Shown piece by piece: positions 45,546 through 54,701 of a DNA stretch of 64,000 bases. Origin of the DNA: Candidatus Sulfidibacterium hydrothermale (lineage in GTDB: Bacteria; Bacteroidota; Bacteroidia; Bacteroidales; F082); assembly GCF_020149915.1 (NCBI RefSeq), contig NZ_CP083760.1, forward strand, positions 2,046,001 through 2,110,000. The letters are read 5' to 3'. The position numbers were made by a program, and so were the translations under genes. How positions within the stretch are numbered: the stretch's first letter is position 1; every line of letters begins with the position of its first letter. The notes beneath the pieces are model-generated. The model saw only the letters and a list, made by a program, of their open reading frames with translations. It was not told the origin of the DNA and did not search any database.

Positions 45546-45553
45546 TACCTTTG
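45546..45553 (+). promoter_or_regulatory. -7 promoter box of gcvT
   Basis: TACCTTTG, 39 bases before the gcvT ATG. Confidence 0.55.
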
Positions 45554-45592
45554 CGACGCAAAATTTAAAAAAACAATTACAAGCTTATCATA

Positions 45593-46681
45593 ATGAAAAA
45601 GACTGCTTTAAATGCCATGCATCATAAAATGGGCGCAAAAATGGTAGAATTTGCCGGATGGGAAATGCCGGTACAATTTGAAGGTATTAATGTTGAACAC
45701 GAAACCGTTCGTAAAAAACTGGGCGTGTTTGACGTTTCGCACATGGGGGAATTCTGGGTAGAAGGCCCCCATGCTTTTGATCTGGTTCAAAAAGTAACCA
45801 CCAACGATGTAGCAGCCCTCACCGATGGCAAAGTGCAATACAGCTGCTTCCCTAACGGAAAAGGGGGCATTGTGGACGATTTACTGGTTTACCGTTTTAA
45901 TCCTGAAAAATATCTTCTGGTAGTCAATGCTGCCAACATCGAAAAAGACTGGCAACATATTAACAAACACAATACGATGGGAGCTACACTTACCAATGCT
46001 TCCGATGAAATTTCCCAGCTGGCTGTGCAGGGACCGCTGGCTTTAAAAGCAATGCAAAAACTGACCGACGAAACGGTTACCGACATGCCGTATTACACCT
46101 TTAAAGTACTTACGTTTGCCGGTGTTCCTGATATTATTTTTTCAACTACGGGCTACACCGGTTCGGGTGGTTGCGAAATATACATGCCAAACGATAAAGC
46201 CGAAGAAATTTACAACGCGGTTTTGGAAGCTGGCAAAGAATATGGAATAAAACCCATTGGCTTAGGAGCACGGGACACTTTACGTCTGGAATCCGGCTTT
46301 TGCCTGTATGGTAATGACATTGATGATACAACTTCTCCCATTGCAGCCGGACTGGGCTGGATTACCAAATTTACGGAGGGAAATGATTTTATTGACCGCC
46401 CGTTGTTTGAAGCACAAAAGGCCAACGGGGTTCCCCGGCGGTTAAAAGGTTTTATCATGGTGGACAAAGGAATTCCCCGTCATGGGTATGAAGTTACTGA
46501 CGAAGCAGGAAATACGATCGGAACCGTTACCTCCGGTACCATGTCCCCCATGTTGCACAAAGGAATTGGCATGGCTTATCTTGACAAACCGTTTTGGAAA
46601 GAGGGATCCGAAATATTTATTAAAGTACGTAACAAACTTTTAAAAGCAGTGGTAACCCGTCCGCCGTTTTATAAAGGATAG
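45593..46681 (+). CDS. gcvT: Aminomethyltransferase (glycine cleavage T protein)
   Basis: T protein of the glycine cleavage system, which moves the methylene group from lipoyl-H protein to tetrahydrofolate and releases ammonia. 362 residues, normal length. Typical segments are [14 protein letters not shown] near residue 45, DDLLVYRF near 97, [15 protein letters not shown] near 183 and [20 protein letters not shown] near 222. The other glycine-cleavage genes are not adjacent. The following comB gene begins with no base between, so the two are co-translated. Confidence 0.95.
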   Translation: MKKTALNAMHHKMGAKMVEFAGWEMPVQFEGINVEHETVRKKLGVFDVSHMGEFWVEGPHAFDLVQKVTTNDVAALTDGKVQYSCFPNGKGGIVDDLLVYRFNPEKYLLVVNAANIEKDWQHINKHNTMGATLTNASDEISQLAVQGPLALKAMQKLTDETVTDMPYYTFKVLTFAGVPDIIFSTTGYTGSGGCEIYMPNDKAEEIYNAVLEAGKEYGIKPIGLGARDTLRLESGFCLYGNDIDDTTSPIAAGLGWITKFTEGNDFIDRPLFEAQKANGVPRRLKGFIMVDKGIPRHGYEVTDEAGNTIGTVTSGTMSPMLHKGIGMAYLDKPFWKEGSEIFIKVRNKLLKAVVTRPPFYKG

Positions 46682-47410
46682 ATGGCTAAAAAAAAGAATA
46701 TAGAAGTGATACTGGCTCCGGGGTTGTTTACAAACATTTCAACTCCGAGGCCTTATGTTGTTGTGGTAGTCGATGTTTTCCGCGCAACGACTTCTATATG
46801 TGCGGCGTTGGATTATGGAGTAAAAGCCATTATTCCGGTAAAACGAATACGTCATGCCCGTTTTCTGGCGCGGCTCGGATACATTGTTGCAGCCGAACGA
46901 GGAGGAAAAAAAGTAAAATTTGCCCATCTGGATAATTCGGCCACTTCTTTTTTCCATAAAATTTTTAAAGGAAAAGAAATTGTTTATTCCACTACCAATG
47001 GTACCCGTGCCATTAAAATGGCATCCGGAGCTTCCGACATTGCCATTGGTAGTTTTGTCAATCTTGACGCTTTAGCCGAGTGGCTTTACAAAAAAGATAA
47101 AAATGTGGTGATTTTGTGTGCCGGATGGAAAAACCGGGTAAACATGGAAGACAGCCTGTTTGCCGGTGCTTTGTCATCAATTTTAATTGAAAAATATGGT
47201 TTTTCTACCGATTGTGATGCAGCCAAAATGTCTATTGACCAGTGGAAACTGGCAAAAGACGACCTTTTGGGATATATTGATAAATCGGCACACCGGAACC
47301 GGTTACGGCATCTGATTAATGATCGTCTTTTGAAATACACCTTTACGTTAAACAGCAGTAAGGTTGTTCCTGTACTAAGAAAATATAAAATTGTAGCCGA
47401 CAAAAGCTAA
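46682..47410 (+). CDS. comB: ComB-family 2-phosphosulfolactate phosphatase
   Basis: A 242-residue member of the ComB family. The N-terminal VVVVVDVFRATTSICAALD motif holds the catalytic region, and GKEIVYSTTNGTRAIK is the second hallmark. In methanogens ComB makes sulfolactate for coenzyme M. In bacteria the substrate is uncertain, because homologues occur in many organisms without coenzyme M; a link to sulfonate or sulfonolipid chemistry is possible. Its ATG immediately follows the gcvT stop. Its last four bases overlap the end of convergent rarA. Confidence 0.83.
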   Translation: MAKKKNIEVILAPGLFTNISTPRPYVVVVVDVFRATTSICAALDYGVKAIIPVKRIRHARFLARLGYIVAAERGGKKVKFAHLDNSATSFFHKIFKGKEIVYSTTNGTRAIKMASGASDIAIGSFVNLDALAEWLYKKDKNVVILCAGWKNRVNMEDSLFAGALSSILIEKYGFSTDCDAAKMSIDQWKLAKDDLLGYIDKSAHRNRLRHLINDRLLKYTFTLNSSKVVPVLRKYKIVADKS

Positions 47411-48675
47411 TACCGGTAACGGTTTTTCCACTTGTTTTTCAGTGATTTTCGCATTTCCTGTTCTCGCGGATTATTTCCCGGATCGTAGAGAACTGTTCCG
47501 CTAAGTTTTTCTGGGAAAAACTCCTGCTCCGTAAAATTCCCTTCGTAATCATGGGCATAACGGTAATTCTTTCCGTATTCCAGTTCTTTCATGAGTTGGG
47601 TGGGTGCATTCCGCAAATGAAGAGGTACCGGAAGGTTTCCGGTTTTTTTCACCAATGACTGGGCTTTGTTGATCGCCTTGTAAGCGGCATTGCTTTTGGG
47701 CGATGATGCTAAATAAATCGCTGTTTGCGAAAGAATAATGCGACTTTCCGGCCAGCCTATCTTACTTACAGCATCAAAGCAGGTATTGGCCAGCAATAAA
47801 GCATTGGGATTAGCATTTCCGATATCTTCCGAAGCCAAAATCAGCATGCGCCGGGCAATAAATTTAGGATCTTCTCCGGCTTCCACCATCCGCGCCAGCC
47901 AGTAAACCGCGGCATTAGGGTCACTCCCGCGCAATGATTTAATAAAAGCCGAAACAATATCGTAATGCATTTCTCCCTGCTTGTCATACATTACCAAATT
48001 CTCATGAATGGTTTGCTGAAGGTTTTTGTTATTCACTACCAGTTTTTCGCCTTCCCGGTAATGTTGCTCGGCAAATAATTCCAACGCATTGTAAAGCTTC
48101 CGGGCATCCCCTCCGGAAATCCGAAACAACGTTCCGGTCTCAGTAACTTCCACCGGAATACCATATTGTTCCGAAAGACGTTTTACCGCCTTATCTACCA
48201 GAATATTAAGTTCTTTTTCTCTTAATGGTTTTAAAATATAAACCTGGCATCGCGATAGCAAAGGAGAAATTACCTCAAAAGAAGGATTTTCTGTAGTAGC
48301 ACCAATCAGCCGGATAATTCCTTTTTCCACAGCTCCCAGCAAGGAATCCTGTTGCGATTTGCTAAAACGATGAATTTCATCAATAAAAAGAATTGCCTGT
48401 CCGGCATATTGCGAAGCCGAATCGATGACTTTCCTTACGTCTTTTACGCCGGCATTTACTGCATTCAGCGTATAAAAATTCAGGCCATGTTTTTCTGCAA
48501 TGATATGTGCAAGGGTTGTTTTTCCCACTCCCGGAGGCCCCCAAAGAATCATCGAAGGAATTTTTCCCGATTCAATGACTTTCCGTAAAACGCCGTTTTT
48601 ACCCGTCAGTTCATCCTGACCAACAAATTCATCCAGCGTCCGCGGTCTTAATTGTTCTGCAAGAGGAATGTTCAT
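47407..48675 (-). CDS. rarA: Replication-associated recombination protein A (AAA+ ATPase)
   Basis: RarA/MgsA clamp-loader-like ATPase of about 422 residues that acts at stalled replication forks. Walker A is GPPGVGKTTLAHI and Walker B ILFIDEIHRFSK. The sensor region has GATTENPSFEV, and the C-terminal MgsA tetramerisation part contains LRGSDPNAAVYWLARM. I start at the ATG at 48675 (MNIPLAEQLRPRTLDEFVG), the classical N terminus. The frame stays open upstream but crosses the promoter box at 48696-48703. It ends four bases inside comB, tail to tail. Confidence 0.94.
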   Translation of the reverse strand: MNIPLAEQLRPRTLDEFVGQDELTGKNGVLRKVIESGKIPSMILWGPPGVGKTTLAHIIAEKHGLNFYTLNAVNAGVKDVRKVIDSASQYAGQAILFIDEIHRFSKSQQDSLLGAVEKGIIRLIGATTENPSFEVISPLLSRCQVYILKPLREKELNILVDKAVKRLSEQYGIPVEVTETGTLFRISGGDARKLYNALELFAEQHYREGEKLVVNNKNLQQTIHENLVMYDKQGEMHYDIVSAFIKSLRGSDPNAAVYWLARMVEAGEDPKFIARRMLILASEDIGNANPNALLLANTCFDAVSKIGWPESRIILSQTAIYLASSPKSNAAYKAINKAQSLVKKTGNLPVPLHLRNAPTQLMKELEYGKNYRYAHDYEGNFTEQEFFPEKLSGTVLYDPGNNPREQEMRKSLKNKWKNRYRY

Positions 48676-48695
48676 AGCCTTCTTTTTCTTCCAGA

Positions 48696-48703
48696 CAAAA
48701 GTA
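48696..48703 (-). promoter_or_regulatory. -7 promoter box of rarA
   Basis: TACTTTTG on the minus strand, 20 bases before the ATG at 48675. Confidence 0.6.
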
Positions 48704-48725
48704 CATAAAATGAAACCGAAGTTTT

Positions 48726-48733
48726 TATCTTTG
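48726..48733 (+). promoter_or_regulatory. -7 promoter box of the ThrRS editing-domain gene
   Basis: TATCTTTG on the plus strand, 88 bases before the ATG at 48822 and only 22 bases from the divergent rarA box, so the two promoters are back to back. Confidence 0.5.
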
Positions 48734-48753
48734 TAAAAAAAACAGTACAAAAT

Positions 48754-48803
48754 CCTTTGTGGTTTTTTACTTACCGGAATGTTAAGCACAACAGCCACAA
48801 AGG
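48754..48803 (+). promoter_or_regulatory. 5'-leader hairpin before the ThrRS editing-domain gene
   Basis: A perfect 9-base inverted repeat CCTTTGTGG (48754-48762) and CCACAAAGG (48795-48803) lies in the predicted leader. It ends 18 bases before the ATG. No T tract follows, so it is not a terminator. Confidence 0.45.
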
Positions 48804-48821
48804 CATAAATAGTTGATGACT

Positions 48822-49232
48822 ATGAAATTATTAATGATTTATTGCGAACGCTTTGCCTATAAACCGGTAAATAAATCCCTTTCCGATTTTCCGGATATCA
48901 CCGAAGGCGGCGTTTTTGAAGATGCGCTGGTAGCTTTTATCCAAACAGAAGAGCAGGATATGCAAAACAGCAAACCCGTAGAAACCAAATTGGTAAAGAA
49001 CCTGAAATGGGGCGCCAAAAAGAACAATACCCGGAAAGTTGTTTTACACTCCTTTGCCCATTTATCAGAAAGCAAAGCGGATCCCCATTTTACAAAAGAA
49101 CTTTTTGACGCAGCAGAAGCCCGTATGAAAAATGCAGACTACGAATGTGAACAAACGCCTTTTGGTTACTTTCTGGATATTGACGTAAAAGCTCCGGGAA
49201 TATCACAGGCCAGGATTTTTAAAAGCTTCTAA
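48822..49232 (+). CDS. Stand-alone archaeal-type threonyl-tRNA synthetase editing domain
   Basis: A 136-residue protein resembling the N-terminal editing domain of archaeal ThrRS (tRNA-Thr_ED family), which has the D-aminoacyl-tRNA deacylase fold. It starts MKLLMIYCERFAY. The GGVFEDALVAFIQTEEQD region and the VVLHSFAHLSESKADP stretch correspond to the strands around the active site. TPFGYFLDIDVKAPG matches the archaeal APFGWYKxF region. It has no synthetase body, so it would act in trans on mischarged tRNA. I use the ATG at 48822; ATG 48816 and TTG 48813 are in frame. It lies 3 bases from the next convergent stop. Confidence 0.78.
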   Translation: MKLLMIYCERFAYKPVNKSLSDFPDITEGGVFEDALVAFIQTEEQDMQNSKPVETKLVKNLKWGAKKNNTRKVVLHSFAHLSESKADPHFTKELFDAAEARMKNADYECEQTPFGYFLDIDVKAPGISQARIFKSF

Positions 49233-49235
49233 CAA

Positions 49236-50642
49236 TCAGTTTTTTACAAAAAGTCCTTTTGCTTTAATAATTTTCGAGATATCCATCGGTACGTATCTTT
49301 CCCATTCAGGATTTCTTTCCTGTATCATCTTTAACACTTCACGTGATTTGACAAATAAGTGCTCCGGCAGCTCGCTTCCCAGATCCAGAATCAGCCGGTT
49401 TTCAATCAAATAGCCAAATAACAACCGGATATCAGACGACAGAAAAATGTCTTTGGAGGTTATCAGGTATTTTTTATTTTCCTCTTTTTTCAGTGTAGGA
49501 TAGATATACAATTTGGTATTTTTAGGAAAAAGCAATCCCAAAGCCTGAAGGATTCCTCCTTTCAGGTTTTCATAATACCGCTTATCCATTACCTTTTCGA
49601 GTGTAGGCACGCCCATAACTATTCGCAGGTTTTTCAATTTAAATTGCGAAAAGAAATCGACCAGTTTGAAGTACTCTTTAAAATCGGAAATCATCACATT
49701 CTGTCCGATAGCATTCAGCATATCAATTCTTTCCAGAAAATCCCGGGAATCTTCTTCTCCTTCTGTAAGTAGATTATTCAATGTTATTTCACAAAAAGAA
49801 AGCGTATTATCCGGTTCATAAGATTCATCTTTTTGAAATAATTCGATGCTTTGCCTTAAAATATCTTTTACTACATAGGTTACGGGGCGAAAACTTCCAC
49901 GAAATGCCAGCACATTCTTCTTGTAAAGCATATCCGAGGGTTGTTGAACATTTCCCTTCTTATCAAACATCATGGCATGAGCCATACCATTCTGTACCAA
50001 TTGAATAGCCAAAAGCCGGTTATCCACATAATCCAAATCAGGTCCCGACATCCGCAAGGCTGAAATGCAAAAACGATCCGGCGAAAGATTATCCATCAAT
50101 GATATTAAGAAACGGGACGGATCATCATAAAAATTTTTGCAGGCATACAACAAATTAACCCCAAGAATGCCAAGCGTTGTTTGCTGCATAACCCCGTCGT
50201 TCTCAAGCAATTTAACATGAAGTACTACCGTATTGGAACGTCCTCCCGGATGCAATTGAAATTTTACGCCCATCCAGCCGTGAGCATAATTGGTTTTTGA
50301 ATAATTAAGAATTTCTACCGTATCGGCAAAAGCAAAAAAAGTGCGGGCTGTATATTTTTCCGAAAGCAGCTTCTCTACTTCATGGTATTCTTTTCGGAGC
50401 ATTTTCATCAAACGTTCTTCCGAAACATACCTTCCCGGTTTATTATCATTATAACGGGCGTCACTAAAACGTTTGTCGTATGCTGAAATTGTTTTAGCAA
50501 CTGTTCCTGAAGCACCTCCTGCCACAAAAAACTGCCGGGCCACCTCCTGGCCGCCTCCAATTTCGGCAAAACTTCCGTAAAAATCGGTATCCAGATTAAT
50601 CTGTAAGGCTTTTCTTGCCGTTGGGATAATATCATGTTTCAT
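49236..50642 (-). CDS. Conserved protein of unknown function, 468 residues
   Basis: A large soluble protein with no signal peptide and no membrane segment. The N terminus carries FYGSFAEIGGGQEVARQFF (about 22-40), followed by VAGGASGTVAKTISAYD and later HGWMGVKFQLHPGG near residue 120. These look strongly conserved, but I recognise no catalytic motif, and there is no HxGH nucleotidyltransferase signature. Similar proteins exist in other bacteria under inconsistent names; I decline to choose one. The start at 50642 is supported by a -7 box four bases upstream (50647-50654), giving a leaderless message. Confidence 0.7.
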   Translation of the reverse strand: MKHDIIPTARKALQINLDTDFYGSFAEIGGGQEVARQFFVAGGASGTVAKTISAYDKRFSDARYNDNKPGRYVSEERLMKMLRKEYHEVEKLLSEKYTARTFFAFADTVEILNYSKTNYAHGWMGVKFQLHPGGRSNTVVLHVKLLENDGVMQQTTLGILGVNLLYACKNFYDDPSRFLISLMDNLSPDRFCISALRMSGPDLDYVDNRLLAIQLVQNGMAHAMMFDKKGNVQQPSDMLYKKNVLAFRGSFRPVTYVVKDILRQSIELFQKDESYEPDNTLSFCEITLNNLLTEGEEDSRDFLERIDMLNAIGQNVMISDFKEYFKLVDFFSQFKLKNLRIVMGVPTLEKVMDKRYYENLKGGILQALGLLFPKNTKLYIYPTLKKEENKKYLITSKDIFLSSDIRLLFGYLIENRLILDLGSELPEHLFVKSREVLKMIQERNPEWERYVPMDISKIIKAKGLFVKN

Positions 50643-50646
50643 ACAG

Positions 50647-50654
50647 CAAATCTA
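50647..50654 (-). promoter_or_regulatory. -7 promoter box four bases from ATG of the 468-residue protein
   Basis: TAGATTTG on the minus strand, four bases before the ATG at 50642. Confidence 0.6.
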
Positions 50655-50697
50655 TATAAATATCTAGATGTTTCGTCGTGTTTAACATGATTTATAG

Positions 50698-50731
50698 AAA
50701 AAGGCCATCCGCCGAAGCAGATGGCCTTTTT
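50698..50731 (-). terminator. Terminator of the T9SS cargo gene
   Basis: AAAAAGGCCATC/GATGGCCTTTTT stem with 10-base loop, 24 bases past the stop at 50755. It also separates this gene from the promoter at 50647. Confidence 0.9.
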
Positions 50732-50754
50732 TAAGGTTATAAATTAAAACCCGG

Positions 50755-53700
50755 TTACCGTTTCATGAATTTCTTCACGATAGTAGCATTTTCACCGGTA
50801 AGGGTAATAAAGTAAATATTAGCAGGTTGTGCGCTAATGTCTACTTTAACAGTAGACGGAATCTGCTCAAATCTTTTCTGCAGAACCAAGCGACCGGTTA
50901 CATCAACCACGCGCATGGTTACAGCACCTTTGAGAATTCCGTTTGTTGCGATATTGAAGATACCGTTACCCGGATTCGGATAAAGCTGTACTTTATCAGA
51001 CAATCCGATATTAGCAATACCGGTAGTGGTTCCTTCCACCGTTACGTTATCAATTTGATACGTTGTGGTTTCTCCATTAGCGGCATCGCCGGTATAAACA
51101 AAAGCAATACTCAAATTTCCACTATAACCGGAAATATCCAAAGTTCCTGCTGAAGCAAATGTACCATAACCACTCGTTGGTTCGGTTGGAATGGTAAACG
51201 AAGAGGTAACATCAGTCCAGGTTGCCTTTTGAATTCCATCTGCTGTTTGATCATAATCTGTGGAAAGCAAGACTTTCAGTCCATTATGTTTCCAGTATCC
51301 CACATTGATGTCAAACGAAAGTTTTTCATCAGTGGAGTTATCCAGATTAATAGCCGGCGTAATCAGCCACACCGTATCAGCTCCAGAAGAAGGTGATTTA
51401 TAAGCAGAAACCTGGGCGTATTTGTTAGAATTGTATTCTTTACCTAACCAGTACAATGCTCCGCCGGTAGCTGTATTTACATTAGTCCAGCCTTTCAGGT
51501 TTAAAGCATCACCGTCTGTTACGCCTTCAAAATCTTCCTTATAAGGAACATTTTCCACAACCATCGGAGGCTGGTTATCAATATAGCCAAAGAGGTCATT
51601 TACGGTAGTATCATGGGCGATATCTATTTTACGGTTATCACCGCCATCCCATTCACCACCGCCCCATCCGGCATTGATGAAGTATTTATACTGTACTTCC
51701 TGTGCACTCGGGAAAGTAATAGTAATGGTATAAATTCCATTGCTGTCGGCATCAGACATTCTCAGGGCCGGGTTAGTACCGGGTTCATTCCAATTGGCAT
51801 CCGGGAAAGTACCGGCAATATATACAGAATCTTTTTTCGGGTCAAAGTTTTGTGCATAACTCATATTGGCATTAAAGGTAACGCTGATTCCACTTGGAGT
51901 AGGTTCGCCAAGATTTTCAAAATAATCTTCATCTTTTACGATCCACTCTGAATTATCGGCATCCGTACCAGCAGACATTGTCCAGTCAACACAACCTATT
52001 TTAACCGTACTCTTTCTCAATAAAGTATGGTCTTTTGTAGCATTGGCAACACCAGCCACTTCCCAACCATCACCAGGATCGGTCCAAGGCTCACCAATAA
52101 CATCAACCCACATATGGTCATAGCCATTGTTAACAACTTTCATCAATATACGGGCATCATCTCCATTAAAGCTACAAACATAGCCACCTTCATTATATCT
52201 CAAAGTATCATTAGCAACACTTAAAACAGCGGAATCGGCATCTTCATTAGCCAGGACAAACACATCACCCGGATGCAAAACGGTTCCTTCGGGGAAGTGA
52301 TAAACTTCATCATTTAATCCGTAACCATTATAAGAGCTGGCAATAACATAATCATCCAGATTTACATCTTCACCCGTAGGATTGTAAACTTCAAGTGCTT
52401 TATTATTTCCTGAACCTTCTACATACTCAGAGAAATAGATAGAGGTGCTAGCTACGGTAAAGTTCCAAGATTTGTCTTTCAATCCGGGATAAACTTTGTC
52501 TTCTCCGTAACTTTTTACAAATCCGGAATCCACTTCAATATAATAAGATCCACCCGGATCCAGGTCTTTCGACATAGAAACCCAGAAAGAAGAACCGTGA
52601 ATATCCAAATCACTGGGAGCAATTGTTGCTACTACCGTACCATCGTCTTTCTTCACATAAAGATTTCCTGTTCCGGGAACAATGGAATCACAATTAAACT
52701 CAGCATAGATTCCATTTCCGTTTATATAATCAGTCATTCCAAATGACGGTACAGAATGAGTAATATGCAATGGGCTTGTATCCAACAGCACTACATTTAG
52801 CGCGTAAGCTTTCATCGGCATATAGGCTGCATTCCAGATAATCAGCGAGTCTATTTTCACAGAGCCACCTATTTCATCAGGATCAAGATACATTTTGAAG
52901 CATCCGTCAGATGCGGCAACAGGACGGAAAGAAGACTCATCAAAATGATCCGGATCACCGGTAAGCATGAAATATCCGCCATCAGGGCCATCTTCTGAGA
53001 TATAACCACCAATCAAAACACTGTCAACATTACTGGAGGTCCAGCAAACAACCAAAGTATCACCAAGATAAAGGGTATCTCCATCCTGGGGTTTGGTCAT
53101 TGTCAAGGTACGGTTATCTACCACAGTAATGGGAGAAACTCTTTCTCTAAAAGTAGTGTCATAATAATCCCATAAAACGATGCCATAATCGCGGGCTTCA
53201 GCTTCCTGCGGAACGACAAAACTATATCCGCCGTCTGCAGTCGAAACAGGACCTCCCACCAAGAAAGAAGAGCCCAGTCCTTCTGCTACCGGGTAAACTC
53301 CCACCAAAAGGCTATCAATATTCTTTGCATCCCATTCAACTTTAATAGTATCTCCAATATTGAAAGATGTACCGGCTGCCGGATTCGTAATGGTCAATGA
53401 CCGGGCTTCGGTGGTTGTCACCGTTAATTTTACCGGATCACTTTGTAAATTTCCGGAAGCATCTTCGGCCACAAAATAAATATCAACACTGGTACTTGCC
53501 TGCACTCCGGTAAGTTCATAAGCTACCGTTTCGTCAGCTTTATCTACAGTAATGGTATCTTTTTGCGATACTGTTACTGTGCCATAATCTACACCGGCTT
53601 TTACTTCATCAGCCGTAGGCGCATCCGAGCCGGCAGGAACAACAATAAAATAAACCGCTGCAGGTTCATCCAGATTTACCAAAAGAGTAGCCCGGGTATC

Positions 53701-54348
53701 TTCAACACGGGTAGCCTGCGGATATCCGGTAGTCCATTTAGGAGCGGTAACATCTCCTCCTGCATTATAGGTGTGATTTGCCGGATCCATGTCCGCTACA
53801 TTTGCCGGACTCGTAATGGTCCATTCTGAAGCGGTCCAGGTTGTATTTGGCGTTCCGATATCGCTATTACGTACAGCTTTACCGTCAGTATATTCCCAAG
53901 CTTCACCTGTGCCATCATGATCAAGTACGCCATAAGCATCAACTAAGGTACCAGCAGTATGATCCCCCCCTTGATAGAGGAAATAACCATCATCGCCATT
54001 CCCGCTTATATTTCCACTGGCTTGATTGGCATCAAAGCCATAGTAAGAATTAAATAACGCGCTATCATAGGCGACGAGATAAACTTTTCCGGCATCAATG
54101 GTACCTGTAAGCTTAATATCTCCCCAGGTAGTTCCCCCATTAGACTGGCGGGAAAGATACCAGTTTCCTGCATCAAGGTCTATACTCTCACTTGTAGGAT
54201 TAAACAACTGAACAAATCGGCCATCGTAATGATCGGCCGGATCGGCAACTTCCGATATAATTAAACCGGTTTGGGCATATGAGTACATGCCCATGAACAA
54301 TAACATTACAAATACCGATAATTTGTAAATAAGTAATTTTCTTTTCAT
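50755..54348 (-). CDS. Large multi-domain T9SS-secreted protein with lamin-tail domains
   Basis: A 1197-residue secreted protein. It has a signal peptide (1-25, ending SYAQ). The first lamin-tail (LTD) domain (about 27-190) begins LIISEVADPADHYDGRFV. An Ig-like domain (200-315) and two tandem copies of a beta domain follow; the copies begin LTITNPAAGTSFNIGDT and LTMTKPQDGDTLYLGDT. Next are an SbsA-like Ig domain (530-640), a second LTD (645-800, YFSEYVEGSGNNKALEVYN) and a CBM20/48-like module (805-925, VYIAGTFPDANW). A choice-of-anchor-J-type domain (930-1110) precedes the type A sorting domain (1123-1197, LYPNPGNGIFNI). It is probably a surface or extracellular protein. No catalytic domain is recognised. 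Confidence 0.85.
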   Translation of the reverse strand: MKRKLLIYKLSVFVMLLFMGMYSYAQTGLIISEVADPADHYDGRFVQLFNPTSESIDLDAGNWYLSRQSNGGTTWGDIKLTGTIDAGKVYLVAYDSALFNSYYGFDANQASGNISGNGDDGYFLYQGGDHTAGTLVDAYGVLDHDGTGEAWEYTDGKAVRNSDIGTPNTTWTASEWTITSPANVADMDPANHTYNAGGDVTAPKWTTGYPQATRVEDTRATLLVNLDEPAAVYFIVVPAGSDAPTADEVKAGVDYGTVTVSQKDTITVDKADETVAYELTGVQASTSVDIYFVAEDASGNLQSDPVKLTVTTTEARSLTITNPAAGTSFNIGDTIKVEWDAKNIDSLLVGVYPVAEGLGSSFLVGGPVSTADGGYSFVVPQEAEARDYGIVLWDYYDTTFRERVSPITVVDNRTLTMTKPQDGDTLYLGDTLVVCWTSSNVDSVLIGGYISEDGPDGGYFMLTGDPDHFDESSFRPVAASDGCFKMYLDPDEIGGSVKIDSLIIWNAAYMPMKAYALNVVLLDTSPLHITHSVPSFGMTDYINGNGIYAEFNCDSIVPGTGNLYVKKDDGTVVATIAPSDLDIHGSSFWVSMSKDLDPGGSYYIEVDSGFVKSYGEDKVYPGLKDKSWNFTVASTSIYFSEYVEGSGNNKALEVYNPTGEDVNLDDYVIASSYNGYGLNDEVYHFPEGTVLHPGDVFVLANEDADSAVLSVANDTLRYNEGGYVCSFNGDDARILMKVVNNGYDHMWVDVIGEPWTDPGDGWEVAGVANATKDHTLLRKSTVKIGCVDWTMSAGTDADNSEWIVKDEDYFENLGEPTPSGISVTFNANMSYAQNFDPKKDSVYIAGTFPDANWNEPGTNPALRMSDADSNGIYTITITFPSAQEVQYKYFINAGWGGGEWDGGDNRKIDIAHDTTVNDLFGYIDNQPPMVVENVPYKEDFEGVTDGDALNLKGWTNVNTATGGALYWLGKEYNSNKYAQVSAYKSPSSGADTVWLITPAINLDNSTDEKLSFDINVGYWKHNGLKVLLSTDYDQTADGIQKATWTDVTSSFTIPTEPTSGYGTFASAGTLDISGYSGNLSIAFVYTGDAANGETTTYQIDNVTVEGTTTGIANIGLSDKVQLYPNPGNGIFNIATNGILKGAVTMRVVDVTGRLVLQKRFEQIPSTVKVDISAQPANIYFITLTGENATIVKKFMKR

Positions 54349-54633
54349 ACGCTATAATTTTAATTGGTTATTAAATTCTATAAAATTGAATTTTTCACAG
54401 GGTAAATATATAAAAAAATGAAATAACATAAAGCATCTTTTTGTTTTTTTATTGCTATCAAATGATTACGCTTTTTTTCTTTTGCTGAATATTTTCGCAT
54501 TAAATTGCTTTTTGTTTTTATGAACTGGTACTCTCGAACGTTCCTTTGCCTACACTCGCACACCCTACTATTCTGAAAATCAACCCACCCCATTTTTACA
54601 CAACAGACAGAAGAAACATAATCGGGGAATGAT
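54349..54633. other. Intergenic spacer without recognised features
   Basis: This stretch between the T9SS cargo gene and the acylphosphatase promoter contains AT-rich sequence with no promoter box that matches the cargo gene. An antisense-looking 71-codon frame at 54378-54593 is not convincing. I see no hairpin or repeat of note. Confidence 0.5.
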
Positions 54634-54641
54634 TACTTTTG
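54634..54641 (+). promoter_or_regulatory. -7 promoter box of acylphosphatase
   Basis: TACTTTTG, 60 bases before the preferred ATG at 54702 and 6 bases before an alternative in-frame ATG at 54648. Confidence 0.5.
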
Positions 54642-54701
54642 CAATCCATGTTCACAATCCCTTATTTTAGGGAATTAAAAAGCCATAAAAAAAAGAAAAG
54701 A

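Noticed and set aside
47407-48798. Extended 463-residue reading of the RarA frame
   Set aside because: The extra 41 residues cross the -7 box at 48696-48703 and are not RarA-like.
54378-54593. 71-codon minus frame in the spacer before acylphosphatase
   Set aside because: Composition is lysine/aromatic-rich in the way random AT-rich DNA gives; no promoter box or start signal, no recognisable motif.
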